Below are positions 1 through 58,675 of a stretch of 64,000 nucleotides of DNA, piece after piece. Position 1 is the first letter of the stretch. Every line of letters starts with the position of its first letter. Location of the stretch: assembly GCA_018857735.1 (NCBI GenBank), contig JABMCL010002002.1:228501-292500 (forward strand). Direction: 5' to 3'. The DNA comes from Alviniconcha marisindica. Its lineage: Eukaryota > Mollusca > Gastropoda > Provannidae. The position numbers were made by a program, and so were the translations under genes. The notes beneath the pieces are model-generated. The model was given only the letters and a program-made list of their open reading frames with translations, did not search any database and was not told the origin of the DNA.

Positions 1-1090
1 CGGTCCAGAGTCTGCGCACAAGAATGGCATTGTAAACACATTCACTCACACATCCATTGCCATAAACCTATGCACTCTCCTCAAAAAAAGAGAAAAAAGC
101 AGAAAACAAAAGAGCAAAATGCTTAACTCACCAAGCATGATGCTTTCGTTTACTGGTCCTCTTCCTGTCCAGTGTGGTGGTGGGCGACGGCCAGGAAGAT
201 TGGCACCTGCTCCTCAGTCAGGACAGTTCCACGGTTGAGGCCTGCTACTGACAAAAAACGTTTGTAGTTGTGTTCAACAACGCGACTCGGACACGTGATC
301 CCTGATAATGTCGTTTTGGCGGATATTGGAGGTCACGCCCTAGACATCTTTCTCCACGGTCCAGAATCTGCGCACAAGAATGGCATTGTAAAGACAAACA
401 TTCGCTCACACATCCGTTCCCATTCACCCGTGCGTACTCCCAAAGCAAACGAAGAGCAAAATCCTCAACTCACCAAACATGACTCTTTCGTTTACTTGTC
501 CTCTTCCTGTCCAATGTAGTGGTGGGCGACGGCCAGGAAGATTGGCAGATGCCCCTCCGGACTGGTCCACGTCGGAGGCCTTCTCGTACTGACACAAAAC
601 ATTTGTAGATGTGTTCAAGAAATACTCCAACATTTCCCGACAACAATGGCCTTTCTAACAACCTCCACAATAACCTTTTCCTGCCTGGCTTCAGCAGCTC
701 CCCTGGCTGACTCCTGGTGACTCGGACACCTGGAGCCTGATGATGTCGTGTTCGCTGACACTGGAGGTCACGCCCTAGACACCTTTCTCTACGGACCAAA
801 GTCTGCACACAAGAATGGCATTGTAAAGGCATTCACTCACACATCCATTCCCATCCAGCCATGCACACTCCTCAAAACAAGACAAAAACATACCTCAGCT
901 CACCAAACATGCCTTTGTTTACTGGTCCTCTTCCTGTCCAGTGTACTGCTGGGCGACGGCCGGGAAGCTTTGCAGATGCTCCTCAGGACTGCTCCACGTC
1001 GGAGGCCTTCTCGCCTAGGACAGTACTGACAGAAAACATTTGTGGATGTGTTGAACAAATACTCGAACCTTCCCTAGGAACAATCCTTGA
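1..1090. repeat. Three diverged tandem copies of a roughly 400-bp unit
   Basis: A segment starting with a motif like GCACACAAGAATGGCATTGT recurs at about 15, 370 and 805, and a segment like CTCTTCCTGTCCAGTG recurs at about 160, 500 and 928. The copies differ by substitutions and indels, including an extra stretch near 640-720 in the second interval. On the minus strand each copy keeps a possible 3' splice site (a pyrimidine-rich stretch ending TGTCAG) and, about 130 nt on, a strong 5' splice site (TTG|GTGAG). The blocks may therefore be duplicated minus-strand exons or an old mobile element. Copies 2 and 3 stay open through the enclosed block and end in a basic RKRTSK-like stretch; copy 1 is out of frame. 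I do not recognise the product. Confidence 0.7.
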
Positions 1091-1181
<91 letters not shown>

Positions 1182-1290
1182 GTATGTGTGTGTGTGTGTG
1201 TGTGTGTGAGTGTGTAAGTGTCCGTTTGTGTGTGTGTGTGTGTGTGTCAGTGTGTGTGTGTGTCAGTGTGCGTGCGTGCGTGCGGCGTCA
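1091..1290. repeat. GT microsatellite
   Basis: About 200 bp of almost uninterrupted GT with a few GC, GA and GTA interruptions. It separates the 400-bp repeat array from the GC-rich promoter region. The cysteine/valine-rich reading frames across it are artefacts of the repeat. Confidence 0.97.
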
Positions 1291-1409
1291 GTATAGTTAG
1301 TATTATTGCCGGTAAAGCGGCGGCGCTCTGCGCGGCTCCCACGGCCGTTGTGCGGTACTGGCCGGATGATGGTTTCCGAGTGCCGGCGTTGATGTTGTTT
1401 GGCTGAAGT

Positions 1410-1534
1410 GTTGCTTTACGTCCACAGAAACCGGCCGTAGGTTTATTAGGGACGGGAGCCCAGGACGTCCACCTCCGGCGACTTTCACACAGCTCAGTCC
1501 TGAGGTCTGATGGTTTCTGTGGACGTAAAGCAAC
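1410..1534. repeat. Perfect 23-bp inverted repeat (hairpin), part of an element found again at 56.2 kb
   Basis: The 23 bases at 1410-1432 are the exact reverse complement of those at 1512-1534, around a spacer of about 79 bp. The left arm and spacer (about 1410-1500) reappear in the opposite orientation at about 56209-56292. Shared cores include GACGGGAGCCCAGGACGTCC and ACTTTCACACAGCTC. This is a dispersed element of unknown class, possibly a MITE or SINE. Confidence 0.85.
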
Positions 1535-1539
1535 GCTGA

Positions 1540-2134
1540 AACTGTCGCCGAAAACTTACCGGCCGGCCGGGCCGCGTGTCGCGGCGGCCGCCGTTCCGCA
1601 CGTCACTGAGTACGGTCACTGACTCACTCAGTATCTCACTGACAGTCATTATAAGTTGCTGCATGCAGCCTGCACTGAGTCGCGCTAGTCATCGTTAAAA
1701 ACAACTAAGTTTAGAAACTGAATATAAGTCCGAGTGCGCATTATCAAAACAAACCCTTGATACTGTGTCTTGATTTCCAGTCTCGTCTCACCGCCGCCTC
1801 AGTCACAGTGTGGCCGGCCGCAACTCAGTCAGTGACTCAGTCATGACTAGTCTGAGTTTCTTTAATTTCGTTTTCATTTATTGAATTTGATTGATTTATC
1901 GATCCGTGGTTGAACACATTTTGAAATCAAGGTAGTTCAGTTAGCTTTCATATGCCAGTGTTCCCTGGCTCTTCTAAGACTATTGTGTGGGTCCAGATTT
2001 AGTGTTTGTAAGTCCAGATCGCAGTCTGATCCACCAATATTTTTAGGCTAAACCAACATTATCCAAAATGGCGACTGTTCTTTGTTACTCCCGGTCGAGC
2101 CAGCTACGTTAAATTTTCTTCTGTTTCTTCAGAG
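1540..2134 (+). promoter_or_regulatory. SMARCE1: Probable SMARCE1 promoter and 5' non-coding exon 1
   Basis: A GC- and CpG-rich stretch (about 1555-1610 and 1790-1830) precedes AAAATGGCGACTG at about 2067-2079, which resembles the YY1 site often found just downstream of transcription starts in TATA-less housekeeping promoters. The exon ends in CAGAG|GTAAGT, an ideal 5' splice site, after 2134. The ATG inside the YY1-like site opens only a very short frame ending in TAA, so it is at most an upstream ORF. The transcription start is not determined; I infer roughly 2040-2065. Confidence 0.55.
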
Positions 2135-3234
2135 GTAAGTGAGGAGAGCGCTTGATCTTGTTTTGCACACGTCGTAGTCGATTATCGTCAAGCTGCTTTA
2201 AAATGTTCGGTGTAAGTAAAAAGGTAAAGGTAGCGCGGCACTCATTTTGAAGTTGCAAGATGTGGAACCACACTGATCGTCAGAAGCGTCCTTTCACAAA
2301 CAGTGTCATTGGCATCGTTTGCGAGTTGGCAAATTAGCCTTGAATGAGGAACATGCTTCTTCAACGCGTTAGTGATCATGTTTTGGTATAATGTTAATAC
2401 CGTTAAACGGTGTAGTCCTAGACCTGGACTGCTGGAGTTTGCAGCATTGATAAATCATTAAATGTACGGTTAAAAGCAAACAATCATTCTTTGTTTCTGT
2501 TCTAATGAGACATCGTCTAGTTCTACTACTGTGTACTGGTTCTAGTTCTAAACATGTAGGCAAGGAACCTCTTGGTAATTTTCAAGGAGGCTGTCGGAAA
2601 TTCTGGGGTATTTTAAACACCATTTTGGTTCTCGAGTATTTGAAATAATGAAGTGTCATAAAAATTTAAAATGATAAATAAATTATATTAATTATTAGAA
2701 TAGATTTATCAAAGCGGTTCATATCTAGCAAATGAAGCCCACATTTACTGCAAAAGTTGTGTCTGATTGCAGTTTATAAGACTACTTTTGTTAGTATTAA
2801 AGGGTGAGTCATCAACAGCAGTACACATCAGTCATCACTCATCAGCACTGAGGAAGTATGCATGCATCATTTGCATGTCCTCACATGGAAACTAGATCTA
2901 GGTCAAACATCAGTAGCACATGTACACTATTTAGTAATTTACTAATAAATAGTATCTGTAAATGTAATCTTCCTCACACTGTCAGTATCACAGCCTTTCC
3001 AATCCCAATTTCCATGAAAATGTATTTGGTTTAAAATTAAATTTAGTGCCACAATAACATTAACAATTACTGAATTAGTCAAGACCCAAGTCAGGTGAGG
3101 AAATTATTATCTGTTGTGTATGGTCAGGTCAGTCCAGAAAAGACGAATAGATTATATTTTTATTTAGCCCTGATCGGTGATCCTGTTTCTTGATCAAATG
3201 ACAAATGACGAAATGTTCTGTTTTTGAATTTCAG
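2135..3234 (+). other. SMARCE1 intron 1
   Basis: AT-rich intron between the 5' non-coding exon and the ATG exon. It has GTAAGT at the start and TTTCAG at 3229-3234. Apart from a few short direct repeats (such as CATCAGTCATCACTCATCAG near 2828) I see no gene or element in it. Confidence 0.6.
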
Positions 3235-3293
3235 ACAACTCTAGGGTATTGTTAATTATCAAAACAAGGTAAAGGAAAGTGGAGGTGAACATC

Positions 3294-50932
<47,639 letters not shown>

Positions 50933-50984
50933 AACCTGTGTCTTTCTTCGTTTCTCTTCCCCACCCAGCCACCCTCCTCCCCAT

Positions 50985-51090
50985 ACCCACCAGCAGCCAG
51001 GAAAAGAGGAGGGATGATTGAAAAGAGGAGGGGAAGGAGGACACTGGGAAAAAGAGTGAAACCTGTCTCTTACTTCATTTCTCTCTCTCA
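50985..51090 (+). pseudogene. Partial duplicate of the SMARCE1 coding end, in the 3' UTR
   Basis: ACCAGCAGCCAGGAAAAGAG, GAGGGATGATTGAAAAGAGG and the rest up to AAAAGAGTGAAACCTGT repeat, with a central deletion, the last coding stretch and stop at about 50849-50943. It lies in the 3' UTR immediately downstream, so it is a tandem partial duplication that is not translated. Confidence 0.85.
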
Positions 51091-51109
51091 CCCACCCCAC
51101 CCCTTCCCA

Positions 51110-51625
51110 TAGCCACTTTCACTGCCACCTTAGTGAACAAATGAACTGTATGCATGTTGACAGGTTTTCACCTCCTCCCCCATCTGACATCCCCCCCCCC
51201 CCCCCCCCCCCGAGTTTGGAAAGGCATCAGTTAGTGAGAAAAATTGATTTTGGATGTTGACAGGTTTTGTCCCCCCCCCCCCCCCCCCCCACCCCCCCAC
51301 TTTTCATACCCCATCTTCAGTTTGACAGCTGCTTTAGTGAAGAAATAAATTATGTGGATGTTGACAGGTTTGTCCCCCCCCCCCCCCCCTTTTCATACCC
51401 CATCTCCAGTTTGGCAGCTGCTTTAGTGAAGAAAAAAATTATGTGGATATTGACAGGTTTTGGTCCCCCCCTCACCCACCCACCCAAACCTCCATCTCCA
51501 ATTTTATGGCCACTGAAGAACTGAATGAATTGTGTGGATGTTGACAGAATTTGGTTGTCAACCCACTCCCCCCACCCTCTTGTATCACCACTTTCATGGC
51601 CACTTGTGAAAAAATTAATTGGGTC
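51110..51625. repeat. Five-unit tandem repeat in the SMARCE1 3' UTR
   Basis: Units of about 80-115 bp share TGGATGTTGACAGGTTTTG, a poly-C tract, TTTTCATACCCCATCTTCAG and GCTGCTTTAGTGAAGAAA. Poly-C tracts at about 51190-51210, 51271-51290 and 51374-51388 differ in length between units. The third unit carries AATAAA at 51344-51349. Confidence 0.93.
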
Positions 51626-52279
51626 CATCCTCCCAACTATTTGTTTAGAAGTCCAGCTTAGATATATTTTACCATTGGATATGTCAAAAACAACACTATG
51701 AAAATTGGAGTTGGGGGGCAGGGGTGGGAATGAAATCAGTGGTGCTGTGTTATGTGACAGTCAACTTTGCATTCCTATTTTACAGGGATTTTTAAAGTCC
51801 ATTGCATGATCCACATTCACATCAACATGTTGAGTTTCTTCAGACAGTTACCAGGGTCAGGGCTAGTTTAAATGTGAAAGCCTTTGTCGAGAATATGCGT
51901 GGCTGCAAATTGAACCATTGTGCGTGCTGTGTCACAACAGTTTTATGGGGATTCCGCCCAGTTTCACGCCCGTCCTTTGACTCTGTCGGGGCTGGACAGT
52001 GTATATATATATATATATATGGATTCATTGGTTTCAGCAGTGGAGATGTTTGTATTCTGCATGTACATCACTTCATCAGCCATTTCCATCCGCGCAGAGT
52101 AGTAGACAGTACACTGCACTTTTTCTGTTTGTTTTCTTCTTCTCCTTTCACATTTCATCTTCATGCATATTATTCATTTGTGCGAATGTTGTGCTGAGGA
52201 ATTGTTCAGGAGATATCAGTGGTGTGACAAGAAATTGTGTGGGCATTTTGTTTCGTGTATCTGAATTTTGATGTCAGAG
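51626..52279 (+). other. SMARCE1: Probable distal 3' UTR of SMARCE1
   Basis: Non-repetitive sequence between the 3' UTR repeat and the preferred poly(A) signal, with a short TA run at 52001-52019. No other gene is visible. Confidence 0.45.
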
Positions 52280-52285
52280 AATAAA
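52280..52285 (+). terminator. SMARCE1: Probable SMARCE1 poly(A) signal
   Basis: AATAAA followed within 30 nt by a GT-rich stretch (TTTGTCTGTAAAGTTTTGG...GGTTGTTTCTGTTG). It is the first canonical signal outside the repeated part of the 3' UTR. AATAAA at 51344 is an alternative, nearer site. A third, at 52920, is less likely. Confidence 0.5.
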
Positions 52286-52381
52286 TTTGTCTGTAAAGTT
52301 TTGGAAGCTGGGGTTGTTTCTGTTGAGTTATTTGTATGGGTGGATCTGGACATTAACAATAACACCAATTAGCAGAAAGAC

Positions 52382-52441
52382 AGTAAGTAAGTAAGTTGGT
52401 GTTTTACGCCCAGTCAACCAGTATGGTTATATCAGGGCGAG
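52382..52441 (-). repeat. Dispersed repeat tail, copy 6 (reverse orientation)
   Basis: AGTAAGTAAGTAAGTTGGTGTTTTACGCCCAGTCAACCAGTATGGTTATATCAGGGC is an almost perfect reverse complement of the family tail. It sits just downstream of the SMARCE1 poly(A) signal. Confidence 0.8.
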
Positions 52442-52459
52442 AAGAAAGACAGAATTTGT

Positions 52460-52680
52460 TCTCTTTTTTTAACACGTACACTAACACACACACATGGTAA
52501 TACACACACACACACACTAACACACACATGGTAACACACACACACATGGTAATACACACACACACACATGCATGCACACACACATATATAACACAAACAC
52601 TGATAACGTTCACACACATGCTTACATGCACATACACACATGATGAAATGCATGAGCACTCGCACACCAACAAAAGCATG
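52460..52680. repeat. Imperfect CA-rich repeat
   Basis: Runs of ACACAC broken by CATGGTAATA, CATGCATG and CATATA. The reading frames rich in C/V or H/T are artefacts. Confidence 0.9.
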
Positions 52681-52689
52681 AACTTCATG

Positions 52690-53780
52690 AAAGAGCAGAT
52701 GTTTGTTTTACTCTACAATGGTGAAATACAGTACGTGACTGATACTCTTCCATTTTTAAACAATATTTTTTTATGCTTTCAAATTGCATTTTTAATTTGG
52801 GGGGGATGTACAACTTATCTACAAATCAATGTACATTTGCAAAGCAACCAATGGCCATTTAATGTGATTATGTGCACAGTATCTACAACAGTACTGTACA
52901 TTGAAGTTATAACTTTACAAATAAATTAAACAGTTGTCAATTAATCACAAGTGCAACTGAACAAATGCTTGCTCCTCCTGGTGGCTGGGGGTAGCAGGGC
53001 AGTGCATCACCACAGCCCTTTGGAGAACACTGACTATGCATTGGATCACACTAATATCACAGATAATTGTAACGGCAATGAAGGTGAACAGTAACAGTTT
53101 GCGGAGTTGAGTGATAGCACAACCCACTGAGGACACCGTTTCCTGATGATAAGATACAGTGCTATACCCCGCAAGAAATTCAAACTTGTACTTTCAGTGG
53201 CACGAAAAGCCGGTCTGTGACCCACCGGGTAGGAAAATAAACGTTTTGACAAAGACCAAGATGTGCAACTGTACAGCAAAACACGCAAGGAAACGGTGTT
53301 ATACATGCCAGACAATGCAACAGTCAAAACAAATATGCATCTCGTTTTCAAAAGTTTCTGATGAAGGTGATTACTCCATAGACAAAAGATATGCAGCAAT
53401 TTGAGGTGGGAATATTGCATTTAATGACGTGTAATTTGCCCATGGGTGGTTGGGTAATTTTTTATTTATTTATTATTATTCAAAAGCAACTCGTTCGATG
53501 TCTTTTATTGTTCATGTTGGTATATCCTTTCTCTTTTCTAAGTGCTGTGAGCACGTTTTGTGTATGTGAAGTTTTTTTTGTGTGCTGTATATTTAATCAA
53601 CAGTACAAATTATTTTTCATGTTTATCGCAATACGTTATTGGTCAGATTGGACCCACAGGCACACAAAATTGCAATAATTTTGGAAACTGCTGTCGCTTG
53701 GAATTTCAAATATTCCTCATTGTGTACATACATTTTTTATATATATTTTTTTCTCGCATTATTTTGTTTACATCAGTAAA
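52690..53780. other. Intergenic, no gene recognised
   Basis: AT-rich sequence between the two convergent genes. A 124-codon minus frame (53046-53420) and shorter plus frames have no recognisable domain. A short Cys-containing plus segment near 53262-53330 (CNCTAKHARKRCYTCQTMQQ) could be a relic of a transposase zinc-finger tail, but I would not rely on it. Confidence 0.4.
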
Positions 53781-53783
53781 CAT

Positions 53784-54155
53784 CGTGGGTCAAATGTGAC
53801 CCGTACTCTTTGATAGGGACGTAAATACTATTTTCCTGCATGAACAGTATGGGTCCAAGTGACCCACGATGATGTGGCAACGGTGTAGTCCAAATTAAGG
53901 GACGTACTGAACCTTCGCAGTATGTCATAGGTCATAATGGCCCCATAGACGCATGAAATTGCAAATTGAAATTTTAGATATTACTCGAGTTTGACTTTGT
54001 GCACAAACCGACTTTATTTCAGTGGTTTACATCAAAAAGTAAACAACGGTGTACAGTTCCTACATCATGGGTCAAATCTGACCCATACTTTTCACAGAGG
54101 CCGAAATTCGATTATCCTGTGTGAAAAGTGCGGGTCCAAAATGACCCAGGACGTA
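53784..54155. repeat. Two GGGTCA/TGACCC hairpins, possible piggyBac-like MITE relics
   Basis: CATCGTGGGTCAAATGTGACCCGTAC (53784-53809) pairs with GTATGGGTCCAAGTGACCCACGATG (53848-53872). A related pair, CATCATGGGTCAAATCTGACCCATAC and AAAAGTGCGGGTCCAAAATGACCCAGGACG, lies at about 54064-54150. Each hairpin has a loop of about 40-50 bp. Such motifs remind me of piggyBac-type termini; the class is inference. Confidence 0.6.
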
Positions 54156-54189
54156 GGGACTGTTGAATCTATGGCAACGCGACGTACTG

Positions 54190-54720
54190 CGACGGTTAAT
54201 GCTCGCATTCCTATTCTGACCGGTACGTTAATGCTGGCATTCCTATTCTGACCGGTACGTTAATGCTGGCATTCCTATTCTGACCGGCACGTTAATGCTG
54301 GCATTCCTATTCTGACCGGTACGTTCATTCCTAGTCTGACCGGTACGTTAATGCTGGAATTCCAATTCTGACCGGTACGTTAATGCTGGCATTCCTATTC
54401 TGACCGATACGTTAATGCCTGGCATTCATTCTGGTCTGACCGGTACGTTAATGCTGGCATTCCTATTCTGACCGGTACGTTAATGCTGGCATTCATATTT
54501 TGACCGGTACGTTAATGCCAGGCATTCATTCCTAGTCTGACCGGTACGTTAATGCTGGCATTCCTATTCTGACCGGTACGTTAATGCTGACATTCCTATT
54601 CTGACCAGTACGTTAATGCCTGGCATTCATTCCTATTCTGACCGATACGTTAATGCTGGCACTCCTAGTCTGACCGGTATGTTAATGCTGGCATTCCTAG
54701 TCTGACCGGTACAAACACTT
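54190..54720. repeat. 32-bp minisatellite, about 16 units
   Basis: Unit CGGTACGTTAATGCTGGCAT plus TCCTATTCTGAC, with variants CATTCATTCCTAGTC. It starts right after the second GGGTCA hairpin. Confidence 0.97.
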
Positions 54721-56208
54721 TTCTGGCCCTGCCACAGATGCACTCAGTTGAACAAGCTAGAAGATGACGGTGATCGCATGAGCAAGGGAATGAGTCAGTC
54801 ATTCAGACAAAATTATCATTTGATTATAACATGCAAGGCAGCTGAGAAAACACACACCATCCACTCTAATAATTGGGACGAGCACTGTTTCTGTGGATGC
54901 TAAGTGTATAATTATTTGATAAAAATCGAGCAAGCTCAGGAAGGACGAGAAGAAAAAAAGATCTGTGCCGACTGGAAACTAAAATCAGTACAGGCGCATC
55001 GCTTCACTGTGGTTGTTCAGTGAGTAATGTGTATTTTGTAATATACAATAACAATAACCTCGGCAAGGGGGAGGAAGTGGAATTATTGACCTACAAAGCA
55101 CAGGGCTTGTTCAGATACCATGCTAGTTGTAGGGTTATTTCCCTTAGAAGAATTCTTGCCCTTGAACTTAGAAGAATCTGATACGAGTCTCTTCAGCCTG
55201 CCATGATTTGTAAACTGCCACACAATTTTCCTTAAATTAAAAATAAATATAAATAAATTGCATAATCACCTGCTATACTTTGTCACAAAAACACAATTAT
55301 TGTTATTTTCATTTAAGGATGATGGGTCAACATACTGACTTGACACTAAGGGTTGTAACGAATTTTTTGTCTTTTACCCGGAAAATCAGCAGTTTCCGTT
55401 AAAAAGGCTGCTCTGGAATTAGTTCAGTTTAAAACCCTCCGACCAGGAATCAGAAAACACAGAAAGCATTTTTACTTCGATGCCCTGGCCCGTAATGGAA
55501 TCGCCCTCTCAGCGGGGTGCATGGGATTTTGGTTCTGATGCCGCCTGTCAGCTTTAGAATCGTCTGTAACCAGGTACACTTCTGTTCACTGCAGAATCAA
55601 ACCTACATTGGAGGCTGTTTCAAAGGTAACATTGGCAGATGAGCTTTCTCGGTTCTGTATGATAATACTGATACCGACTGGACTGGACTGGTCTTTACAT
55701 ATTTATTTCTCATCAGTTTATGGTAATGTTTGTTGTTATAGCAATCACAGTTAGGATCTCCGATTTTATCCTCCGTCAAGCGTATAGATACCATTTTGGA
55801 CTGAACTGACGTGTTCTTTACATATTTCTTCTTCATCAGCTTATGGTACAAACGTTTGATTGTTATCATAGCAGTCATAATTGGTATCTCCGATGTTACT
55901 CTTCATTAAATGCACCGGTTTTTCTCCTGTCTTAATTAATTGAGACTGTAATGTACGTATTTGGCTCCCAGCTCATAAATACTTTCAGTTACATCAGAAT
56001 AAATACTTTGTCACAAACGGGTTACATTTTTCTCTCTCCAGCGCTTACAGACTGAGTTTTGAAATTTGTGACAGCCCGGTGTCGGTTGGTCCCAGGACAC
56101 TGAGCTTCATTACCTGAAGGAAAAAACGATCATAGAAGCAGCAACACCAGCTCGCTCCGTAGTCTTGTCCTCCGTAGTCATCTGTAGTTTGGTCCTAAGT
56201 CAACATGC
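54721..56208. repeat. Intergenic sequence with a two-copy 125-bp repeat
   Basis: At about 55690-55790 and 55812-55905 the phrases TTTACATATTT(A/C)TT, CTCATCAG(T/C)TTATGGTA, ATAGCA(A/G)TCA and TCTCCGATTTTA recur. The remainder (54721-55680 and 55910-56208) has no gene that I can support. Confidence 0.6.
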
Positions 56209-56292
56209 AGAGCTCAGGAGCTGTGTGAAAGTCGAGGTGGACGTCCTGGGCTCCCGTCCCTAATAAGCCTACGGTTTCTGTGGACGTAAAGC
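56209..56292 (-). repeat. Second copy of the 1.4-kb hairpin element, inverted
   Basis: Read on the minus strand from 56292, it matches 1413-1500 closely: GCTTTACGTCCACAGAAACC, TTATTAGGGACGGGAGCCCA, GGACGTCCACCT and ACTTTCACACAGCTC. The two copies lie near opposite ends of the SMARCE1 locus in opposite orientation. Confidence 0.85.
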
Positions 56293-56779
56293 TACACTCA
56301 ACCAGTCAACATGTCTTTCGGAAGCATCATTCCTAAGGACGCAAGATGATCAAATGTGCGTCATCGCCACTCTCTCTCTCTCTCTCTCCAATACCAAAGC
56401 ATGAAGCGTGGGCGGAAGACCTCCGTGCAGTTTGTGGCGTGGGACTCGACGAATGAAATAAAACTTCAGTTTCGAAACCCTCATGAACCGTAACACTGGC
56501 CGAAAACCACAATGACCACATTCACACGGAACACTAATTATCGTTCAGGTCGGGATCGATAAGTGGCCCAGGTAACTCCATCAGTCGAACGGCAAACAGT
56601 CTTTCAGGGAGTCTTCACTCGTCCACTAAGCTTCATTCACTCTGGACTGCAGTCAAGCTGAAATGGATCTGTGACTGTCGTTCAACCCAGTGTAGATTTG
56701 AACCCTGTGATGACAGTGGTGACAGTGTGATATGGGGCACAACTAAAGGGATATATATACCCTGTGCAAGAAATCCCTG

Positions 56780-57470
56780 GAGCGCGGGTCACGTCGACAT
56801 CATAAGACTGTCGGACAAGCCCAGTCTTAATCACTGTGACTGAGTCGGACAAAACATCGTTTCCTATTCACAACACTGTCGGACAAATTTCGTCTTTATC
56901 ACAGTATGGTCACAACACTGTCGGACAAGTCTCGTCTTTATCACAGTAATGTCAGACAAACCCTGTCCTTATCATAAGAGTGTCAGGGGAAAAGTTTACT
57001 TCACAAGTGCCGATGACAACAACACCCGGCCTTCATCGCAAGTAGTGTCAGAAAAAAAACCCACTAATACATCACAAGCGTCGCAGGAAACAGCCGTCTT
57101 CATCACAACAGTGTCAGACAAAGCCGTCTACATCACAACAGTGTCAGACAAATCCCGTCTTCATCACAGTGTCAACCAATCTTACCGTTATCACATCAGT
57201 GTCAGACAAATCCCGTCTTCATCACAGTGGCTGTAGACGAATCATATCTTAATCACAATAACATCAGAAAAATTCTGTCTTCATCACAGCAGTGTCAGAA
57301 CAATCTTCAGCTCATCACAGTGGTGTTAGACAAATCTCGTCTTCATCACAATAAATGTCAAACAAATCTCGTCTTCACCACAACACTTGTCAGACAAATT
57401 CCGTCTTCAGCACGATCAAGAGTGCCACACAAATCCCGCCTGTATCAGAAAAGCGTCAGACAACGACCAC
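56780..57470. repeat. Minisatellite, period about 30 bp, about 20 units
   Basis: Diverged units around GTGTCAGACAAATCCCGTCT plus TCATCACAAC. Substitutions in most units suggest an old array. Confidence 0.9.
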
Positions 57471-57472
57471 TT

Positions 57473-57474
<2 letters not shown>

Positions 57475-57562
<88 letters not shown>
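57475..57562. repeat. CT microsatellite
   Basis: About 85 bp of pure CT, followed at 57600-57655 by TTC repeats and at 57785-57875 by AGT/AGC trinucleotide repeats. The poly-Ser frame across them is an artefact. Confidence 0.95.
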
Positions 57563-57968
57563 CGGGACAGTGAAGGCGGCGTCCCCAGGAACTGGCTGGC
57601 TTCTTTTTCTTCTTCTTCTTCTTTTTCTTCTTCTTCTTTTTCTTCTTCTTCTTCAGTAAACATCGCATGGACCTTGTCAAGACCCATTCGCTTCGTCTAC
57701 TCATTCGATTTTATAACGCCGAGTAGTTTCTACAGACACGAGGCACTGCGGAGACAACCGCTGACAGAAGGCTGCTCGCTTCGTAGTAGTAGTAGTAGTA
57801 GTAGTAGTAGTAATAGTAGTAGTAGTAGTAGTAGTAGTAACAGCAGCAGCAGTAGTAGCAGTAGTAGTAGTAGTGGTTGCCGTGGTGGTGGTCCACGGGG
57901 GTGGGGGTGGGGGTGGGGCCGGTTGGAGAGAATAGGTCCGGCGGGAAGTTAGGGGGGGTGCCTGGGTT

Positions 57969-58008
57969 TTTTTTTTTTTTTTTTTTTTTGGGGGGGGGGG
58001 GGGGGGGT
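57969..58008. repeat. Poly-T followed by poly-G
   Basis: About 21 T then about 17 G. It borders the 48-bp minisatellite region. Confidence 0.95.
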
Positions 58009-58139
58009 AGTTATTGGTGGCAGAGGCTCACCCAGCCCCCGACACAGCGTTTGAAGACGTCAGGAGAGTCGGAGGTGAAGACGGTTGAAGGATCGGTGTT
58101 CCAAAACGGAAAAATGAGGGGGGAACGGTTTGGCATGAG

Positions 58140-58675
58140 TGTTGGAAATGGTTCGTTTTGGGGGGCAGTGCCAGTCTTCCCGCTTCTCCTCCTGATGGCT
58201 TCGTGTTGGGGTTCAGTGCAGCCCCTTCCCCCCCAGGTTTGGTTTGGGGTTCATGCCGTCTCCCCGTTTCTCCTCCATCTTCGTGTTGGGTTCGGCCATC
58301 CCCCTTCTCCTCCGTTTCGTGTTGGGGTTCAGTGCCAGTCTTCCCGCTTCTCCTCCTGATGGCTTCGTGTTGGGGTTCAGTGCCAGTCTTCCCGCTTCTC
58401 CTCCTGATGGCTTCGTGTTGGGGTTCAGTGCCAGTCTTCCCGCTTCTCCTCCTGATGGCTTCGTGTTGGGGTTCAGTGCCAGTCTTCCCGCTTCTCCTCC
58501 TGATGGCTTCGTGTTGGGGTTCAGTGCCAGTCTTCCCGCTTCTCCTCCTGATGGCTTCGTGTTGGGGTTCAGTGCCAGTCTTCCCGCTTCTCCTCTTGAT
58601 GGCTTCGTGTTGGGGTTCAGTGCCAGTCTTCCCGCTTCTCCTCCTGATGGCTTCGTGTTGGGGTTCAGGGAGCCT
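58140..58675. repeat. 48-bp minisatellite, about 8 full units plus variants
   Basis: Unit GTGTTGGGGTTCAGTGCCAG, TCTTCCCGCTTCTCCTCCTG, ATGGCTTC. Seven consecutive units from 58318 are almost identical; the left part (58150-58315) holds shuffled partial units. Because 48 bp is 16 codons, both strands stay open (a hydrophobic frame on plus, a basic RRSGKTGTEPQHEA frame on minus). I treat both as artefacts. Confidence 0.97.

Noticed and set aside
2199..2222. ATGTTCGG|TGTAAGT as an alternative first coding exon
   Set aside because: The GTAAGT-like site does not put this ATG in frame with exon 3 in a convincing way, and the ATG at 3294 gives a clean continuous frame.
53159..53404. 81-codon plus-strand ORF with CNC...RKRCYTC, possible transposase zinc finger
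   Set aside because: Too short and with the wrong Cys spacing for any family I can name; neighbouring frames contain stops.
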